A DNA stretch of 64,000 bases from Streptomyces sp. Je 1-369. GTDB taxonomy: Bacteria > Actinomycetota > Actinomycetes > Streptomycetales > Streptomycetaceae. Position 1 is the first letter of the stretch; each line of letters begins with the position of its first letter. Shown piece after piece: positions 52,714-61,514 of the stretch. Both the position numbers and the translations under genes were made by a program. The notes under the pieces were generated by a model. That model was not told where the DNA came from and ran no database searches. It saw only the letters and a program-made list of their open reading frames with translations. The stretch covers positions 7,490,515 through 7,554,514 of the forward strand of contig NZ_CP101750.1 of NCBI RefSeq assembly GCF_026810505.1, written 5' to 3'.

Positions 52714-53729
52714 CCCAGCCAGCCCCGGCGGCCGAGGCCGCCACCCACAAGAGCACCCCCGCAGACGGCGGCAGCCCGTGGCGCACCGCCGTGGCCCGCG
52801 CCGACGTGCGGACGCTCTCCCTGCTCGGCGTGCTCGCCGTGCTGATCGTGATCGGCGGCATCACCCAGCCCGACTCGTTCCTCGACACCGACAACGTCCA
52901 GCTGATCCTCACCCAGGCCTCCGTCATCGGCGTGGTCACCGTCGGCATGACCTTCGTGATCATCTCCGGCGGCATCGACCTGTCGGTCGGCGCGATCGTC
53001 GCGCTCGCCTCGGTGTGGGCGACGACGGTGGCCACCCAGGAGTACGGCTTCGCGGGCATCCTCTTCACCGCCGTCATCGTCGGCATGGGGTGCGGCCTGG
53101 TGAACGGCCTGCTCATCGCGTACGGCGCGATCGTGCCGTTCATCGCCACCCTCGCCATGCTGGCGGCGGGCCGCGGCCTCGCTCTGCAGATCACCGACGG
53201 CAAGACGCAGATGGTCACCGTCGACTCGGTGTTGAAGCTCGGCGAGCGCGACTCGTACATCCTCGGCATCCCGCCCCTGGTCCTGGTCTTCGCCGCCGTC
53301 ACCGTCGTCGGCTGGCTGCTCCTGAACCGCACCACCTTCGGCCGCCGCTCCGTCGCCGTCGGCGGCAACGCGGAAGCCGCCCGCCTGGCCGGCATCGACG
53401 TCCGCAGGCAGCGGCTCTACCTGTACCTGCTCTCCGGCCTGTGCTGCGGCATCGCGGCCTTCCTGCTGATCATCCTCTCCGGCTCCGGCCAGAACACCAA
53501 CGGCAACCTGTACGAACTCGACGCGATCGCCGCGGTGATCATCGGCGGCACCCTGCTCAGCGGCGGCCGCGGCACCATCACGGGCTCCGTACTCGGCGTA
53601 CTGATCTTCACCACGATCCAGAACATCTTCGCGCTCAACAACCTGGAGACCGCGACCCAGCAGATCGCCAAGGGCGCGATCATCGTCGCCGCGGTGCTCG
53701 TCCAACGGCGCTCGGCCACCACCACTTGA
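52710..53729 (+). CDS. sugar ABC transporter permease (RbsC-type)
   Basis: A 339-residue membrane protein with eight to ten hydrophobic segments. RbsC-family blocks are VGMTFVIISGGIDLSVGAIVALA, NGLLIAYGAIVPFIATLAMLAAGRG, GGNAEAARLAGIDV (coupling helix) and GGTLLSGGRGTITGSVLGV. It probably forms a homodimer pore for the ATPase encoded upstream. The sugar is not evident from the sequence; the downstream enzymes suggest a glucoside or inositol-like compound. Confidence 0.94.
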   Translation: MTQPAPAAEAATHKSTPADGGSPWRTAVARADVRTLSLLGVLAVLIVIGGITQPDSFLDTDNVQLILTQASVIGVVTVGMTFVIISGGIDLSVGAIVALASVWATTVATQEYGFAGILFTAVIVGMGCGLVNGLLIAYGAIVPFIATLAMLAAGRGLALQITDGKTQMVTVDSVLKLGERDSYILGIPPLVLVFAAVTVVGWLLLNRTTFGRRSVAVGGNAEAARLAGIDVRRQRLYLYLLSGLCCGIAAFLLIILSGSGQNTNGNLYELDAIAAVIIGGTLLSGGRGTITGSVLGVLIFTTIQNIFALNNLETATQQIAKGAIIVAAVLVQRRSATTT

Positions 53730-53791
53730 GACGTCCGGTCACCACATCCTGAAACGCTCGGCCACCACTTCCTGACCCGAGGGGTTCACCC

Positions 53792-54832
53792 ATGCCATCC
53801 CACACGAGCCGCAGAGGACTCCTCTTCGGAGCCGCCGCGCTGTCCACCGGCGCCCTCATCACGGGCTGCACCAGCAACGAGTCCAAGGACGACGACTCCG
53901 ACGACAAGTCGCAGCAGGTCGCCGACGACAAGCCGGGCAAGAAGGTCACCATCGGCTTCGCGGGCCCCCAGGCCGACCACGGCTGGCTCAACGCCATCAA
54001 CGACAACGCCAAGAAGCGCGCCGAGAAGTACTCGGACGTCACCCTGGAGGCCACCGAGGGCTCCAACGACACCGCCGCGCAGATCGGCCAGGTCGAGACG
54101 CTGATCAACAAGAAGGTCGACGTCCTCGTCGTCCTGCCCGCCGACGGCAAGGCGCTCACCCAGGTCGGTCTGAAGGCCATGAAAGCGGGCATTCCCGTCG
54201 TCAACCTCGACCGCGTCTTCGCGTCCCCGCAGGCCTACCGCTGCTGGATCGGCGGAGACAACTACGGCATGGGCCTGAGCGCCGGGCACTACATCGGCGA
54301 GAAGCTCAAGGACACGAAGAACGCCCGCGTCGTGGAGCTGGCGGGACTCGACAACCTGGAACTCACCAAGCAGCGCTCCAAGGGCTTCGACGACGCCCTG
54401 AAGAACTACCCGAACATCAAGAAGGTCGCCCGTCAGGCAGCCGACTTCACCGTCGAGTCCGGACAGTCGAAGATGTCCCAGCTCCTGCAGGCGCAGAAGA
54501 ACTTCGACGCCCTGTGGAACCACGACGACGACCAGGGCGTGGGGGCCCTGCGCGCCATCAAGCAGGCGGGCCGCGACGACTTCCTGATGGTCGGCGGCGC
54601 GGGCGCGCTCTCCGCGATGCAGGCGATCGAGGCGGACGACAGCGTCCTGAAGGCCACCGTCCTCTACCCGCCGACCATGGCCGCCTCCGCGATCGACCTC
54701 GCGCGCGCCCTCGGCCAGGGCAAGGGCATCAACGGCATGGCGGAGTTCGAGATCCCCTCCTTCGTCACCTGCTACTCGGCCGTGGTCGACAAGGAGAACG
54801 TCGGCCAGTACATGTCCACCGGTTTCAAGTGA
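53792..54832 (+). CDS. sugar ABC transporter substrate-binding lipoprotein (RbsB-type)
   Basis: A 346-residue receptor. The leader has a twin-arginine-like SRRGLLFGAAAL and lipobox LITG-C26, so it is probably exported folded or by Sec and lipid-anchored outside. The type I periplasmic fold is KKVTIGFAGPQADHGWLNAINDNAKKRAEKY...GQVETLINKKVDVLVVLPADGKAL...VNLDRVF. The acidic stretch after the cysteine is a flexible tether. It completes the importer with the two preceding genes. Confidence 0.93.
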   Translation: MPSHTSRRGLLFGAAALSTGALITGCTSNESKDDDSDDKSQQVADDKPGKKVTIGFAGPQADHGWLNAINDNAKKRAEKYSDVTLEATEGSNDTAAQIGQVETLINKKVDVLVVLPADGKALTQVGLKAMKAGIPVVNLDRVFASPQAYRCWIGGDNYGMGLSAGHYIGEKLKDTKNARVVELAGLDNLELTKQRSKGFDDALKNYPNIKKVARQAADFTVESGQSKMSQLLQAQKNFDALWNHDDDQGVGALRAIKQAGRDDFLMVGGAGALSAMQAIEADDSVLKATVLYPPTMAASAIDLARALGQGKGINGMAEFEIPSFVTCYSAVVDKENVGQYMSTGFK

Positions 54833-54880
54833 TGCGCACGCCCGCACCCCCCACCGAGCGTCGACGAGGAGGATTACCGC

Positions 54881-56116
54881 ATGCGTGAGACGGAAACCGA
54901 GGCCGGTGCCGATTCCGGGCCCACCGGGTCCACCGGGTCCACCGGGAAGCGCCCCCTGGGCGTGGGCATGGTCGGCTACGCCTTCATGGGCGCCGCCCAC
55001 TCACAGGGCTGGCGCACCGTGGGCCGCGTCTTCGACCTGCCGGTACGGCCGGTGCTCTCGGCCGTCTGCGGCCGCGACGGCGGCGCCGTGCGCGCCGCCG
55101 CCGACCGGCTCGGCTGGGCCGCCGCCGAGACGGACTGGCGCGCCCTGATCGCCCGGGACGACGTCGACCTCGTCGACATCTGCACCCCCGGCGACAGCCA
55201 TGCGGAGATCGCGCTCGCCGCCCTGGAGGCGGGCAAGCACGTGCTGTGCGAGAAGCCGCTCGCCAACACCGTCGAGGAGGCCGAGGCGATGGCCGAGGCC
55301 GCCGAACGGGCTCGCGCACGCGGCCAGGTGGCCATGGTCGGCTTCAACTACCGCCGGGTGCCCGCCCTCGCGCTCGCCCGGCGGATGGTCGCCGAGGGGC
55401 GCCTCGGCGCGCTGCGCCACGTACGCCTGACGTACCTTCAGGACTGGCTGGTCGACGCGTCGTTCCCGCTCACGTGGCGGCTGCGCAAGGACCGGGCGGG
55501 CTCCGGCGCACTCGGCGACCTGGGCGCGCACATCGTGGACCTCGCGCAGTATCTGGTGGGGGAGCCGGTGGCCGGAGTGTCGGCGCTGACCGAGACCTTC
55601 GTACGTGAAAGGCCGCTGCTGGAGGGCGCTTCGAGCGGTCTCACCGCGGAGGGCGGCAGTCGGCTGGGGGCGGTCACCGTCGATGACGCCGCCGTCTTCA
55701 CGGCACGGTTCCCGTCCGGCGCCCTCGCCTCCTTCGAGGCGACCCGCTTCGCCGCGGGCCGCAAGAACGCGCTGCGACTCGAACTCAACGGCTCCGAAGG
55801 ATCGTTGGCCTTCGATCTGGAGCGCCTGAACGAGCTCTCCTTCCACGACCACACCGAGCCCGCCGCGTCGTCCGGGTTCCGCCGCATCCTGGTGACCGAG
55901 CCCGACCACCCGTACGTCGACGCATGGTGGCCGCCGGGCCACGGCCTCGGCTACGAGCACACCTTCGTGCACCAGGCCCGCGACCTGCTGCACGCCATCG
56001 CCACCGGCGCGCGGCCCGAACCGTCCTTCGCCGACGGTCTTTCCGTGCAGCGGGTGCTCGCCGCGGTGGAGGAGAGCGCGGCGAAGAACTCCGTGTACAC
56101 GCCTGTTCCTGCCTGA
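54881..56116 (+). CDS. Gfo/Idh/MocA-family NAD(P)-dependent oxidoreductase
   Basis: A 411-residue sugar oxidoreductase. The Rossmann domain has [51 protein letters not shown] (the EKP catalytic lysine) and [12 protein letters not shown]. The C-terminal beta sheet domain includes [22 protein letters not shown] with the conserved His. Such enzymes oxidise sugars or inositols, often at C3. The N-terminus has a GSTGSTG run from three copies of CCACCGGGT. It starts 48 bp after the importer receptor gene and should use the imported sugar. Confidence 0.93.
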   Translation: MRETETEAGADSGPTGSTGSTGKRPLGVGMVGYAFMGAAHSQGWRTVGRVFDLPVRPVLSAVCGRDGGAVRAAADRLGWAAAETDWRALIARDDVDLVDICTPGDSHAEIALAALEAGKHVLCEKPLANTVEEAEAMAEAAERARARGQVAMVGFNYRRVPALALARRMVAEGRLGALRHVRLTYLQDWLVDASFPLTWRLRKDRAGSGALGDLGAHIVDLAQYLVGEPVAGVSALTETFVRERPLLEGASSGLTAEGGSRLGAVTVDDAAVFTARFPSGALASFEATRFAAGRKNALRLELNGSEGSLAFDLERLNELSFHDHTEPAASSGFRRILVTEPDHPYVDAWWPPGHGLGYEHTFVHQARDLLHAIATGARPEPSFADGLSVQRVLAAVEESAAKNSVYTPVPA

Positions 56117-56178
56117 CGGCCGCGCTTCTGCGCCCGCATTCGTCATTCGTCCGATTCCCGCTCCGAGGAGGCCTGGTC

Positions 56179-57192
56179 ATGCCACGGCAGTTCACGCTCT
56201 TCACCGGTCAGTGGGCCGACCTTCCGCTCGAAGAGGTCTGCTCCCTCGCCCGCGACTTCGGCTACGACGGCCTTGAACTCGCCTGCTGGGGCGATCACTT
56301 CGAGGTCGACAAGGCGCTCGCCGATCCGACGTACCTGGACGGGCGGCACGCGCTGCTCGACAAGTACGGGCTCAAAAGCTGGGCGATCTCCAACCACCTC
56401 GTCGGTCAGGCCGTCTGCGACGCGATCATCGACGAGCGGCACCAGGCGATCCTGCCCGCCCGCATCTGGGGCGACGGCGAGGGGGAAGGGGTGCGGCAGC
56501 GCGCCGCCGCCGAGATCAAGGACACCGCGCGGGCGGCCGCGGCGTTCGGCGTCGACACCGTCGTCGGGTTCACGGGCTCCTCGATCTGGCACCTGGTCGC
56601 GATGTTCCCGCCTGCTCCCGAGTCGATGATCGAGCGCGGGTACGAGGACTTCGCCGAGCGCTGGAACCCGATCCTGGACGTCTTCGACGCGGAGGGCGTC
56701 CGGTTCGCCCACGAGGTGCACCCCTCGGAGATCGCGTACGACTACTGGACCACGCACAAGGCCCTGGAGGCCGTCGGTCACCGCGCCACCTTCGGGCTGA
56801 ACTTCGACCCGTCGCATTTCGTGTGGCAGGACCTGGACCCGGTCGGGTTCCTCTACGACTTCCGCGACCGGATCTACCACGTCGACTGCAAGGAGGCCCG
56901 GCGCCGCCTCGACGGCCGCAACGGCCGCCTCGGCTCGCACCTCCCGTGGGGTGACCCGCGGCGCGGCTGGGACTTCGTGTCGGCGGGCCACGGGGACGTC
57001 CCGTGGGAGGACGTCTTCCGGATGCTGCGCTCCATCGCGTACGACGGGCCCATCTCCGTCGAGTGGGAGGATGCGGGCATGGACCGCCTGCAAGGCGCGC
57101 CGGAGGCGCTGACGCGCCTGAAGGCGTTCGATTTCGAGGCCCCGAGCGCGTCCTTCGACGCGGCGTTCGGCGGCTCCGACCGGACCGACTGA
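56179..57192 (+). CDS. xylose isomerase-like TIM-barrel sugar phosphate isomerase/epimerase
   Basis: A 337-residue AP-endonuclease-2/xylose-isomerase-like TIM barrel. Metal-ligand regions are the Glu/His in [16 protein letters not shown], the Asp in [13 protein letters not shown], the His in [11 protein letters not shown] and the Glu in [11 protein letters not shown]. Related proteins isomerise or epimerise sugars and, in 3-keto-glycoside pathways, carry out later elimination or isomerisation steps. The start ATG at 56179 follows GAGGAGG. It is directly after the oxidoreductase (62-bp gap) and is probably in the same operon. Confidence 0.9.
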   Translation: MPRQFTLFTGQWADLPLEEVCSLARDFGYDGLELACWGDHFEVDKALADPTYLDGRHALLDKYGLKSWAISNHLVGQAVCDAIIDERHQAILPARIWGDGEGEGVRQRAAAEIKDTARAAAAFGVDTVVGFTGSSIWHLVAMFPPAPESMIERGYEDFAERWNPILDVFDAEGVRFAHEVHPSEIAYDYWTTHKALEAVGHRATFGLNFDPSHFVWQDLDPVGFLYDFRDRIYHVDCKEARRRLDGRNGRLGSHLPWGDPRRGWDFVSAGHGDVPWEDVFRMLRSIAYDGPISVEWEDAGMDRLQGAPEALTRLKAFDFEAPSASFDAAFGGSDRTD

Positions 57193-57212
57193 CCAGTCCG
57201 TACCACGCCACG

Positions 57213-57244
57213 TTTGTCCATTGACAGGAAAAAGTTCAACTTCT
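57213..57244 (+). promoter_or_regulatory. second copy of the ROK-promoter motif, upstream of the sugar dehydrogenase
   Basis: TTTGTCC-ATTGACAGG-AAAAAGT (57213-57235) followed directly by TCAACTTCT. It contains AAGTT-C-AACTT, a short palindrome (57232-57242), and a TTGACA -35-like element. It lies 144 bp before the dehydrogenase gene and matches the motif upstream of the ROK gene at 49731. Confidence 0.6.
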
Positions 57245-57387
57245 GTCGTGCACAAGGGCTTTCCGCCCGGGACAATCGTGGCTACCGTCCTTGAGGTGTA
57301 CAGGACATGAATGGTCCGGGGTGACGGCGCACCCCGGCGCACGGCGCACACACCCCGTACGACCGTCCCCCCATCCGGAGGAACCCC

Positions 57388-59877
57388 GTGCACAGGAAAC
57401 GCCCGAGACTCCGCACCACGCTCGCCCTGCTCACCGGCACCGTACTCACCGGCGCCTCCCTGACCCTCGCCGTGCCGCACGCCGGTGCCGCCCCCGCCGA
57501 CCCGCCCGCGCAGGCCGCCGCCCCGGTCGCCGAGGACTTCCAGCAGGTCACCCTCGCCAAGGGCGCGCCGGAGACGGGCGAGCCGATGACGCTGTCCGTG
57601 CTCCCCGACCGCTCGGTCCTGCACACCTCCCGCGACGGCACGCTCCGCCTCACGGACGCGGCGGGCAATACGAAGATCGCCGGGAAAATACCGGTCTACA
57701 CGCACGACGAAGAGGGCCTCCAAGGCGTCGGCATCGACCCGAAGTTCAAGGACAACCGGGCGATCTACCTCTACTACGCGCCGCCCCTCGACACCCCCGC
57801 GGGCGACGCCCCGGAGAACGGCACCGCCGAGGACTTCAAGAAGTTCGACGGCGTGAACCGCCTCTCCCGCTTCGTCCTCAAGGCCGACGGCACCCTCGAC
57901 AACGCCAGCGAGAAGAAGGTCCTCGACGTCCCCGCGAGCCGCGGCACCTGCTGCCACGTCGGCGGTGACATCGACTTCGACAAGGACGGCAACCTCTACC
58001 TGTCGACCGGTGACGACTCCAACCCCTTCGCCTCGGACGGCTTCACGCCCATCGACGAGCGCGCGAACCGCAACCCCGCCTTCGACGCGCGGCGCAGTGC
58101 GGGCAACACCAACGACCTGCGCGGCAAGATCCTGCGCGTCAAGGTCGCCGACGACGGCTCGTACACCGTCCCCGACGGGAACCTCTTCGCCAAGGGCACC
58201 GAGAAGACCCGCCCCGAGATCTACGCGATGGGCTTCCGCAACCCCTTCCGCATGAGCGTCGACAAGCCGACGGGCATCGTCTACGTCGGTGACTACGGGC
58301 CCGACGCCGGCGCGGCCGATCCCAAGCGCGGCCCCGCGGGTCAGGTCGAGTTCGCCCGGGTCACCAAGGCGGGCAACTTCGGCTGGCCCTTCTGCACCGG
58401 CAAGAACGACGCCTACGTCGACTACGACTTCGCGACCGGCACCTCCGGCTCCGCCTTCGACTGCAAGGCCCCGAAGAACGACTCGCCGCACAACACCGGC
58501 CTGACCGACCTGCCGCCCGCCCAGGAGGCGTGGATTCCGTACGACGGCGGCTCCGTGCCCGAGTTCGGCAGCGGCTCCGAGTCCCCGATGGGCGGCCCCG
58601 TCTACCGCTACGACGCGGCGAACACCTCCCCGGTCAAGTTCCCCGAGGCGTACGACGGCGACTTCTTCGCCGGCGAGTTCGGCCGCCGCTGGATCAAGCG
58701 CATCGAGCAGGGCACGGACGGCACGGTCTCGAAGATCAACCCGTTCCCGTGGACCGGCACCCAGGTCATGGACATGGAGTTCGGCCCCGACGGCGCCCTC
58801 TACGTCCTCGACTACGGCACCGCCTGGTTCGGCGGCGACGAGAACTCGGGCCTCTACCGCATCGAGAACGCCACCGAAGGCCACTCCCCGGTCGTCGAGG
58901 CCACCGCCTCCAAGACGAGCGGTCAGGCGCCGCTGCGCACCAGGTTCACCGCCAAGGCCACGGACGCCGACGGCGGGACGCTCACCTACGCCTGGGACTT
59001 CGGCGACGGCGGCAAGTCGACGCAGCAGAACCCCACGTACACGTACAAGAAGAACGGCGTCTACACCGCCACCGTGACGGTGAAGGACTCCACCGGACGC
59101 ACCGGCTCGGCCAGCGCGCACGTCACCGTCGGCAACACCGCGCCCAAGGTGACCCTGCAGCTCCCCGGTGACGGCCAGCTGTTCACCTTCGGCGACAAGG
59201 TGCCCTTCAAGGTGAAGGTGACCGACCCGGAGGACGGCCCGATCGACTGCACCAAGGTCAAGGTCACCCACATTCTCGGCCACGACAGCCACGGCCACCC
59301 CGTCACCTCGGCCAACGGCTGCGAGGGCACCATCCAGACCTCCGCCGACGGTGAGCACGACCCGAACGCCAACATCTTCGGGGTCTTCGACGCCGAGTAC
59401 ACGGACAAGGGCGCGAACGGCCAGCCCGCGCTGACCACCCACGACCAGAACGTCGTCCAGCCCAAGCACCGCCAGGGCGAGCACTTCAACGACTCCAAGG
59501 GCGTCTCCGTCGTCAACCACACCCCGGCGCACGGCGGCAAGACCGTCGGCGACGTCCACAACGGCGACTGGGTCTCCTTCGAGCCGTACATCCTCGGCAA
59601 CGCCACCAAGCTGACCGCACGCGTCGCGTCGGCCGGAACCGGAGGCACGCTGGAGGTTCGCAGCGGCTCCGTCGGCGGCAGGCTCCTGGGCACCGCGAAG
59701 GTGGCGCCGACCGGCGGCTGGGAGAAGTACGTCGACGTCAGCACGGCGATCAGCAAGCCGCCGACGACGACCACGACGCTCTACCTGGTCTTCAAGGGCA
59801 CGGGCTCGGGGGCGCTCTACGACGTGGACGACTTCACCTTCACGACGAGCTCCACGACCAGCTCCAAGACGAGCTGA
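57388..59877 (+). CDS. secreted PQQ-type sugar dehydrogenase (Gdh-like) with PKD and CBM-like domains
   Basis: A 829-residue secreted protein. The signal peptide is residues 1-35 (VPHAGA). The soluble glucose/aldose dehydrogenase-like propeller (about 50-490) shows GLQGVGIDPKFKDNRAIYLYYAPP, GGDIDFDKDGNLYLSTGDDSNP, ALGFRNPFR-like AMGFRNPFRMSVD and FGPDGALYVLDYG. A PKD domain follows (LTYAWDFGDGGKSTQQNPTYTYKKNGVYTATVTV), then a CBM6-like domain ending YLVFKG...YDVDDFTF. It would oxidise sugar outside the cell, with the tail holding it on polysaccharide. The cofactor (PQQ) is assigned by family. GTG 57388 follows GGAGGA. Confidence 0.9.
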   Translation: MHRKRPRLRTTLALLTGTVLTGASLTLAVPHAGAAPADPPAQAAAPVAEDFQQVTLAKGAPETGEPMTLSVLPDRSVLHTSRDGTLRLTDAAGNTKIAGKIPVYTHDEEGLQGVGIDPKFKDNRAIYLYYAPPLDTPAGDAPENGTAEDFKKFDGVNRLSRFVLKADGTLDNASEKKVLDVPASRGTCCHVGGDIDFDKDGNLYLSTGDDSNPFASDGFTPIDERANRNPAFDARRSAGNTNDLRGKILRVKVADDGSYTVPDGNLFAKGTEKTRPEIYAMGFRNPFRMSVDKPTGIVYVGDYGPDAGAADPKRGPAGQVEFARVTKAGNFGWPFCTGKNDAYVDYDFATGTSGSAFDCKAPKNDSPHNTGLTDLPPAQEAWIPYDGGSVPEFGSGSESPMGGPVYRYDAANTSPVKFPEAYDGDFFAGEFGRRWIKRIEQGTDGTVSKINPFPWTGTQVMDMEFGPDGALYVLDYGTAWFGGDENSGLYRIENATEGHSPVVEATASKTSGQAPLRTRFTAKATDADGGTLTYAWDFGDGGKSTQQNPTYTYKKNGVYTATVTVKDSTGRTGSASAHVTVGNTAPKVTLQLPGDGQLFTFGDKVPFKVKVTDPEDGPIDCTKVKVTHILGHDSHGHPVTSANGCEGTIQTSADGEHDPNANIFGVFDAEYTDKGANGQPALTTHDQNVVQPKHRQGEHFNDSKGVSVVNHTPAHGGKTVGDVHNGDWVSFEPYILGNATKLTARVASAGTGGTLEVRSGSVGGRLLGTAKVAPTGGWEKYVDVSTAISKPPTTTTTLYLVFKGTGSGALYDVDDFTFTTSSTTSSKTS

Positions 59878-59890
59878 GAGGGGTCAGCAC

Positions 59891-61405
59891 ATGCGCGCAT
59901 CCGTACGGCTGGCCACCGCGACCGCCGCAGCCGCCCTGCTCATCGGCTGTGTGTCGGGGCCGGCGGCCTCGAAGCCCGAGCAGCCGAAGAAGGCGGGTGA
60001 CAAGGTGCTCGTCTTTTCCAAGACCGCCGGGTTCCGCCACGACTCAATCCCCACCGGCATCACCGCCGTCAAAGAACTCGGCGCCGCGAACGGCTTCACC
60101 GTCGACGCCACCGAGGACGCGGGGGCCTTCACGGCCGCCAACCTCGCCCGGTACGACGCCGTGGTCTGGCTCTCGACGACCGGCGACGTCCTGAACGCCG
60201 CCCAGCAGACGGCGTTCGAGCAGTACATCCGCGGCGGCGGCGCCTACGTCGGCGTGCACGCCGCGGCCGACACCGAGTACGACTGGCCCTTCTACGGCGG
60301 GCTCGCGGGCGCCTACTTCCAGTCGCACCCCGCGATCCAGCCCGCGAAGGTCCACGTCGAGGACCACGCGCACCCGGCCACCGCCCACCTCGGCACGGGC
60401 ACCTGGGACCGCACCGACGAGTGGTACAACTACCGCGCCAACCCCCGCGACCGGGCCCGCGTGCTCGCCACCCTCGACGAGTCGTCGTACACCGGCGGCA
60501 CGATGTCCGGCGACCACCCCATCGCCTGGTGCCAGAGCTACGAGGGCGGCCGCTCCTTCTACACCGGCGGCGGCCACACCAAGGAGTCCTACGCCGAACC
60601 CGCCTTCCGCCAGCACCTCCTTGGCGGCATCCGCTGGGCCGTCGGCGCGGCCCAGGCCGACTGCCGTCCTGAGAAGGGCTACACCCCGATCTTCGACGGC
60701 ACGGCCTCCTCCCTGGAGGACTGGAAGCAGGCGGGCCCGGGCTCCCTCCAGCTCAACGAGGGCGACGGCACGCTCAAGACCGTCGGCGGCATGGGCATGC
60801 TCTGGTACGACCGGCGCGAGCTCGGCTCCTACTCCCTCAAGCTCGACTGGCGGATGCGGGGCGACGACAACTCGGGGATCTTCGTGGGTTTCCCGGCCTC
60901 CGACGACCCCTGGTCGGCCGTGAACAACGGCTACGAGATACAGATCGACGCCACGGACGTCCCCGAGAAGACCACGGGCTCCGTCTACGGCTTCCACTCC
61001 GCCGACCTGAAGAAGCGTGACCGCGCGCTCAACCCGCCGGGGGAGTGGAACACCTACGAGATCCGCGTCGAGGGCGAACGCCTTCGCGTCTATCTCAACG
61101 GAGTCAAGATCAACGACTTCACCAACACCGACCCGGCCCGCAGCCTGCGCCAAGGCCACATCGGCATCCAGAACCACGGCGACGCCGACGAGGTCACCTT
61201 CCGCGACATCCGCCTGAAGAACCTGCCCACGAAGGGCCACCCGGGCAAGGACGGCCTGGGGAAGGTCCGTCCGGGGAAGGCTGTGCCGATGAGTGATGTG
61301 ACGGCACACGTGACGCGACACGTGGTGCGACGCGTGACGCCACACGTGACGACACACCACTCCGACCCACCCGCCCCGGCAACCGGTTCGGGCGCGGGTC
61401 AATAG
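59891..61405 (+). CDS. ThuA-like domain plus DUF1080 (3-keto-disaccharide hydrolase-like) lipoprotein
   Basis: A 504-residue lipoprotein with lipobox LLIG-C20. Residues about 38-255 are a ThuA-like glutamine-amidotransferase fold (LVFSKTAGFRHDSIPTG...GGAYVGVHAAADTEYDWPFYGGLAGA). Residues about 260-450 are DUF1080 (IFDGTASSLEDWKQAG...LKLDWRMRGDDNSGIFVGFP...WNTYEIRVEGERLRVYLNGVKINDF), a beta-sandwich in proteins that cleave or bind 3-keto-glycosides. The last 50 residues are a low-complexity His/Val/Thr tail. It starts 13 bp after the dehydrogenase and probably works with it at the cell surface. Confidence 0.9.
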   Translation: MRASVRLATATAAAALLIGCVSGPAASKPEQPKKAGDKVLVFSKTAGFRHDSIPTGITAVKELGAANGFTVDATEDAGAFTAANLARYDAVVWLSTTGDVLNAAQQTAFEQYIRGGGAYVGVHAAADTEYDWPFYGGLAGAYFQSHPAIQPAKVHVEDHAHPATAHLGTGTWDRTDEWYNYRANPRDRARVLATLDESSYTGGTMSGDHPIAWCQSYEGGRSFYTGGGHTKESYAEPAFRQHLLGGIRWAVGAAQADCRPEKGYTPIFDGTASSLEDWKQAGPGSLQLNEGDGTLKTVGGMGMLWYDRRELGSYSLKLDWRMRGDDNSGIFVGFPASDDPWSAVNNGYEIQIDATDVPEKTTGSVYGFHSADLKKRDRALNPPGEWNTYEIRVEGERLRVYLNGVKINDFTNTDPARSLRQGHIGIQNHGDADEVTFRDIRLKNLPTKGHPGKDGLGKVRPGKAVPMSDVTAHVTRHVVRRVTPHVTTHHSDPPAPATGSGAGQ

Positions 61406-61410
61406 ACGGC

Positions 61411-61442
61411 GGCGGGCGGAGGACGCCGGACCTCCGCCCGCC
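61411..61442 (+). terminator. 12-bp perfect stem-loop terminator after the ThuA-DUF1080 gene
   Basis: GGCGGGCGGAGG (61411-61422), loop ACGCCGGA, CCTCCGCCCGCC (61431-61442). The stem can extend with GAC/GTC beyond a 3-base bulge. It sits 5 bases after the stop and separates the sugar cluster from the next operon. Confidence 0.85.
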
Positions 61443-61514
61443 GTCTTGCACCGCACTCACGTTCCGCGAGCTCCCGAGTCGGTCCCGAGCTCTTGAGTCA
61501 TGCAGGAGGCAGCC

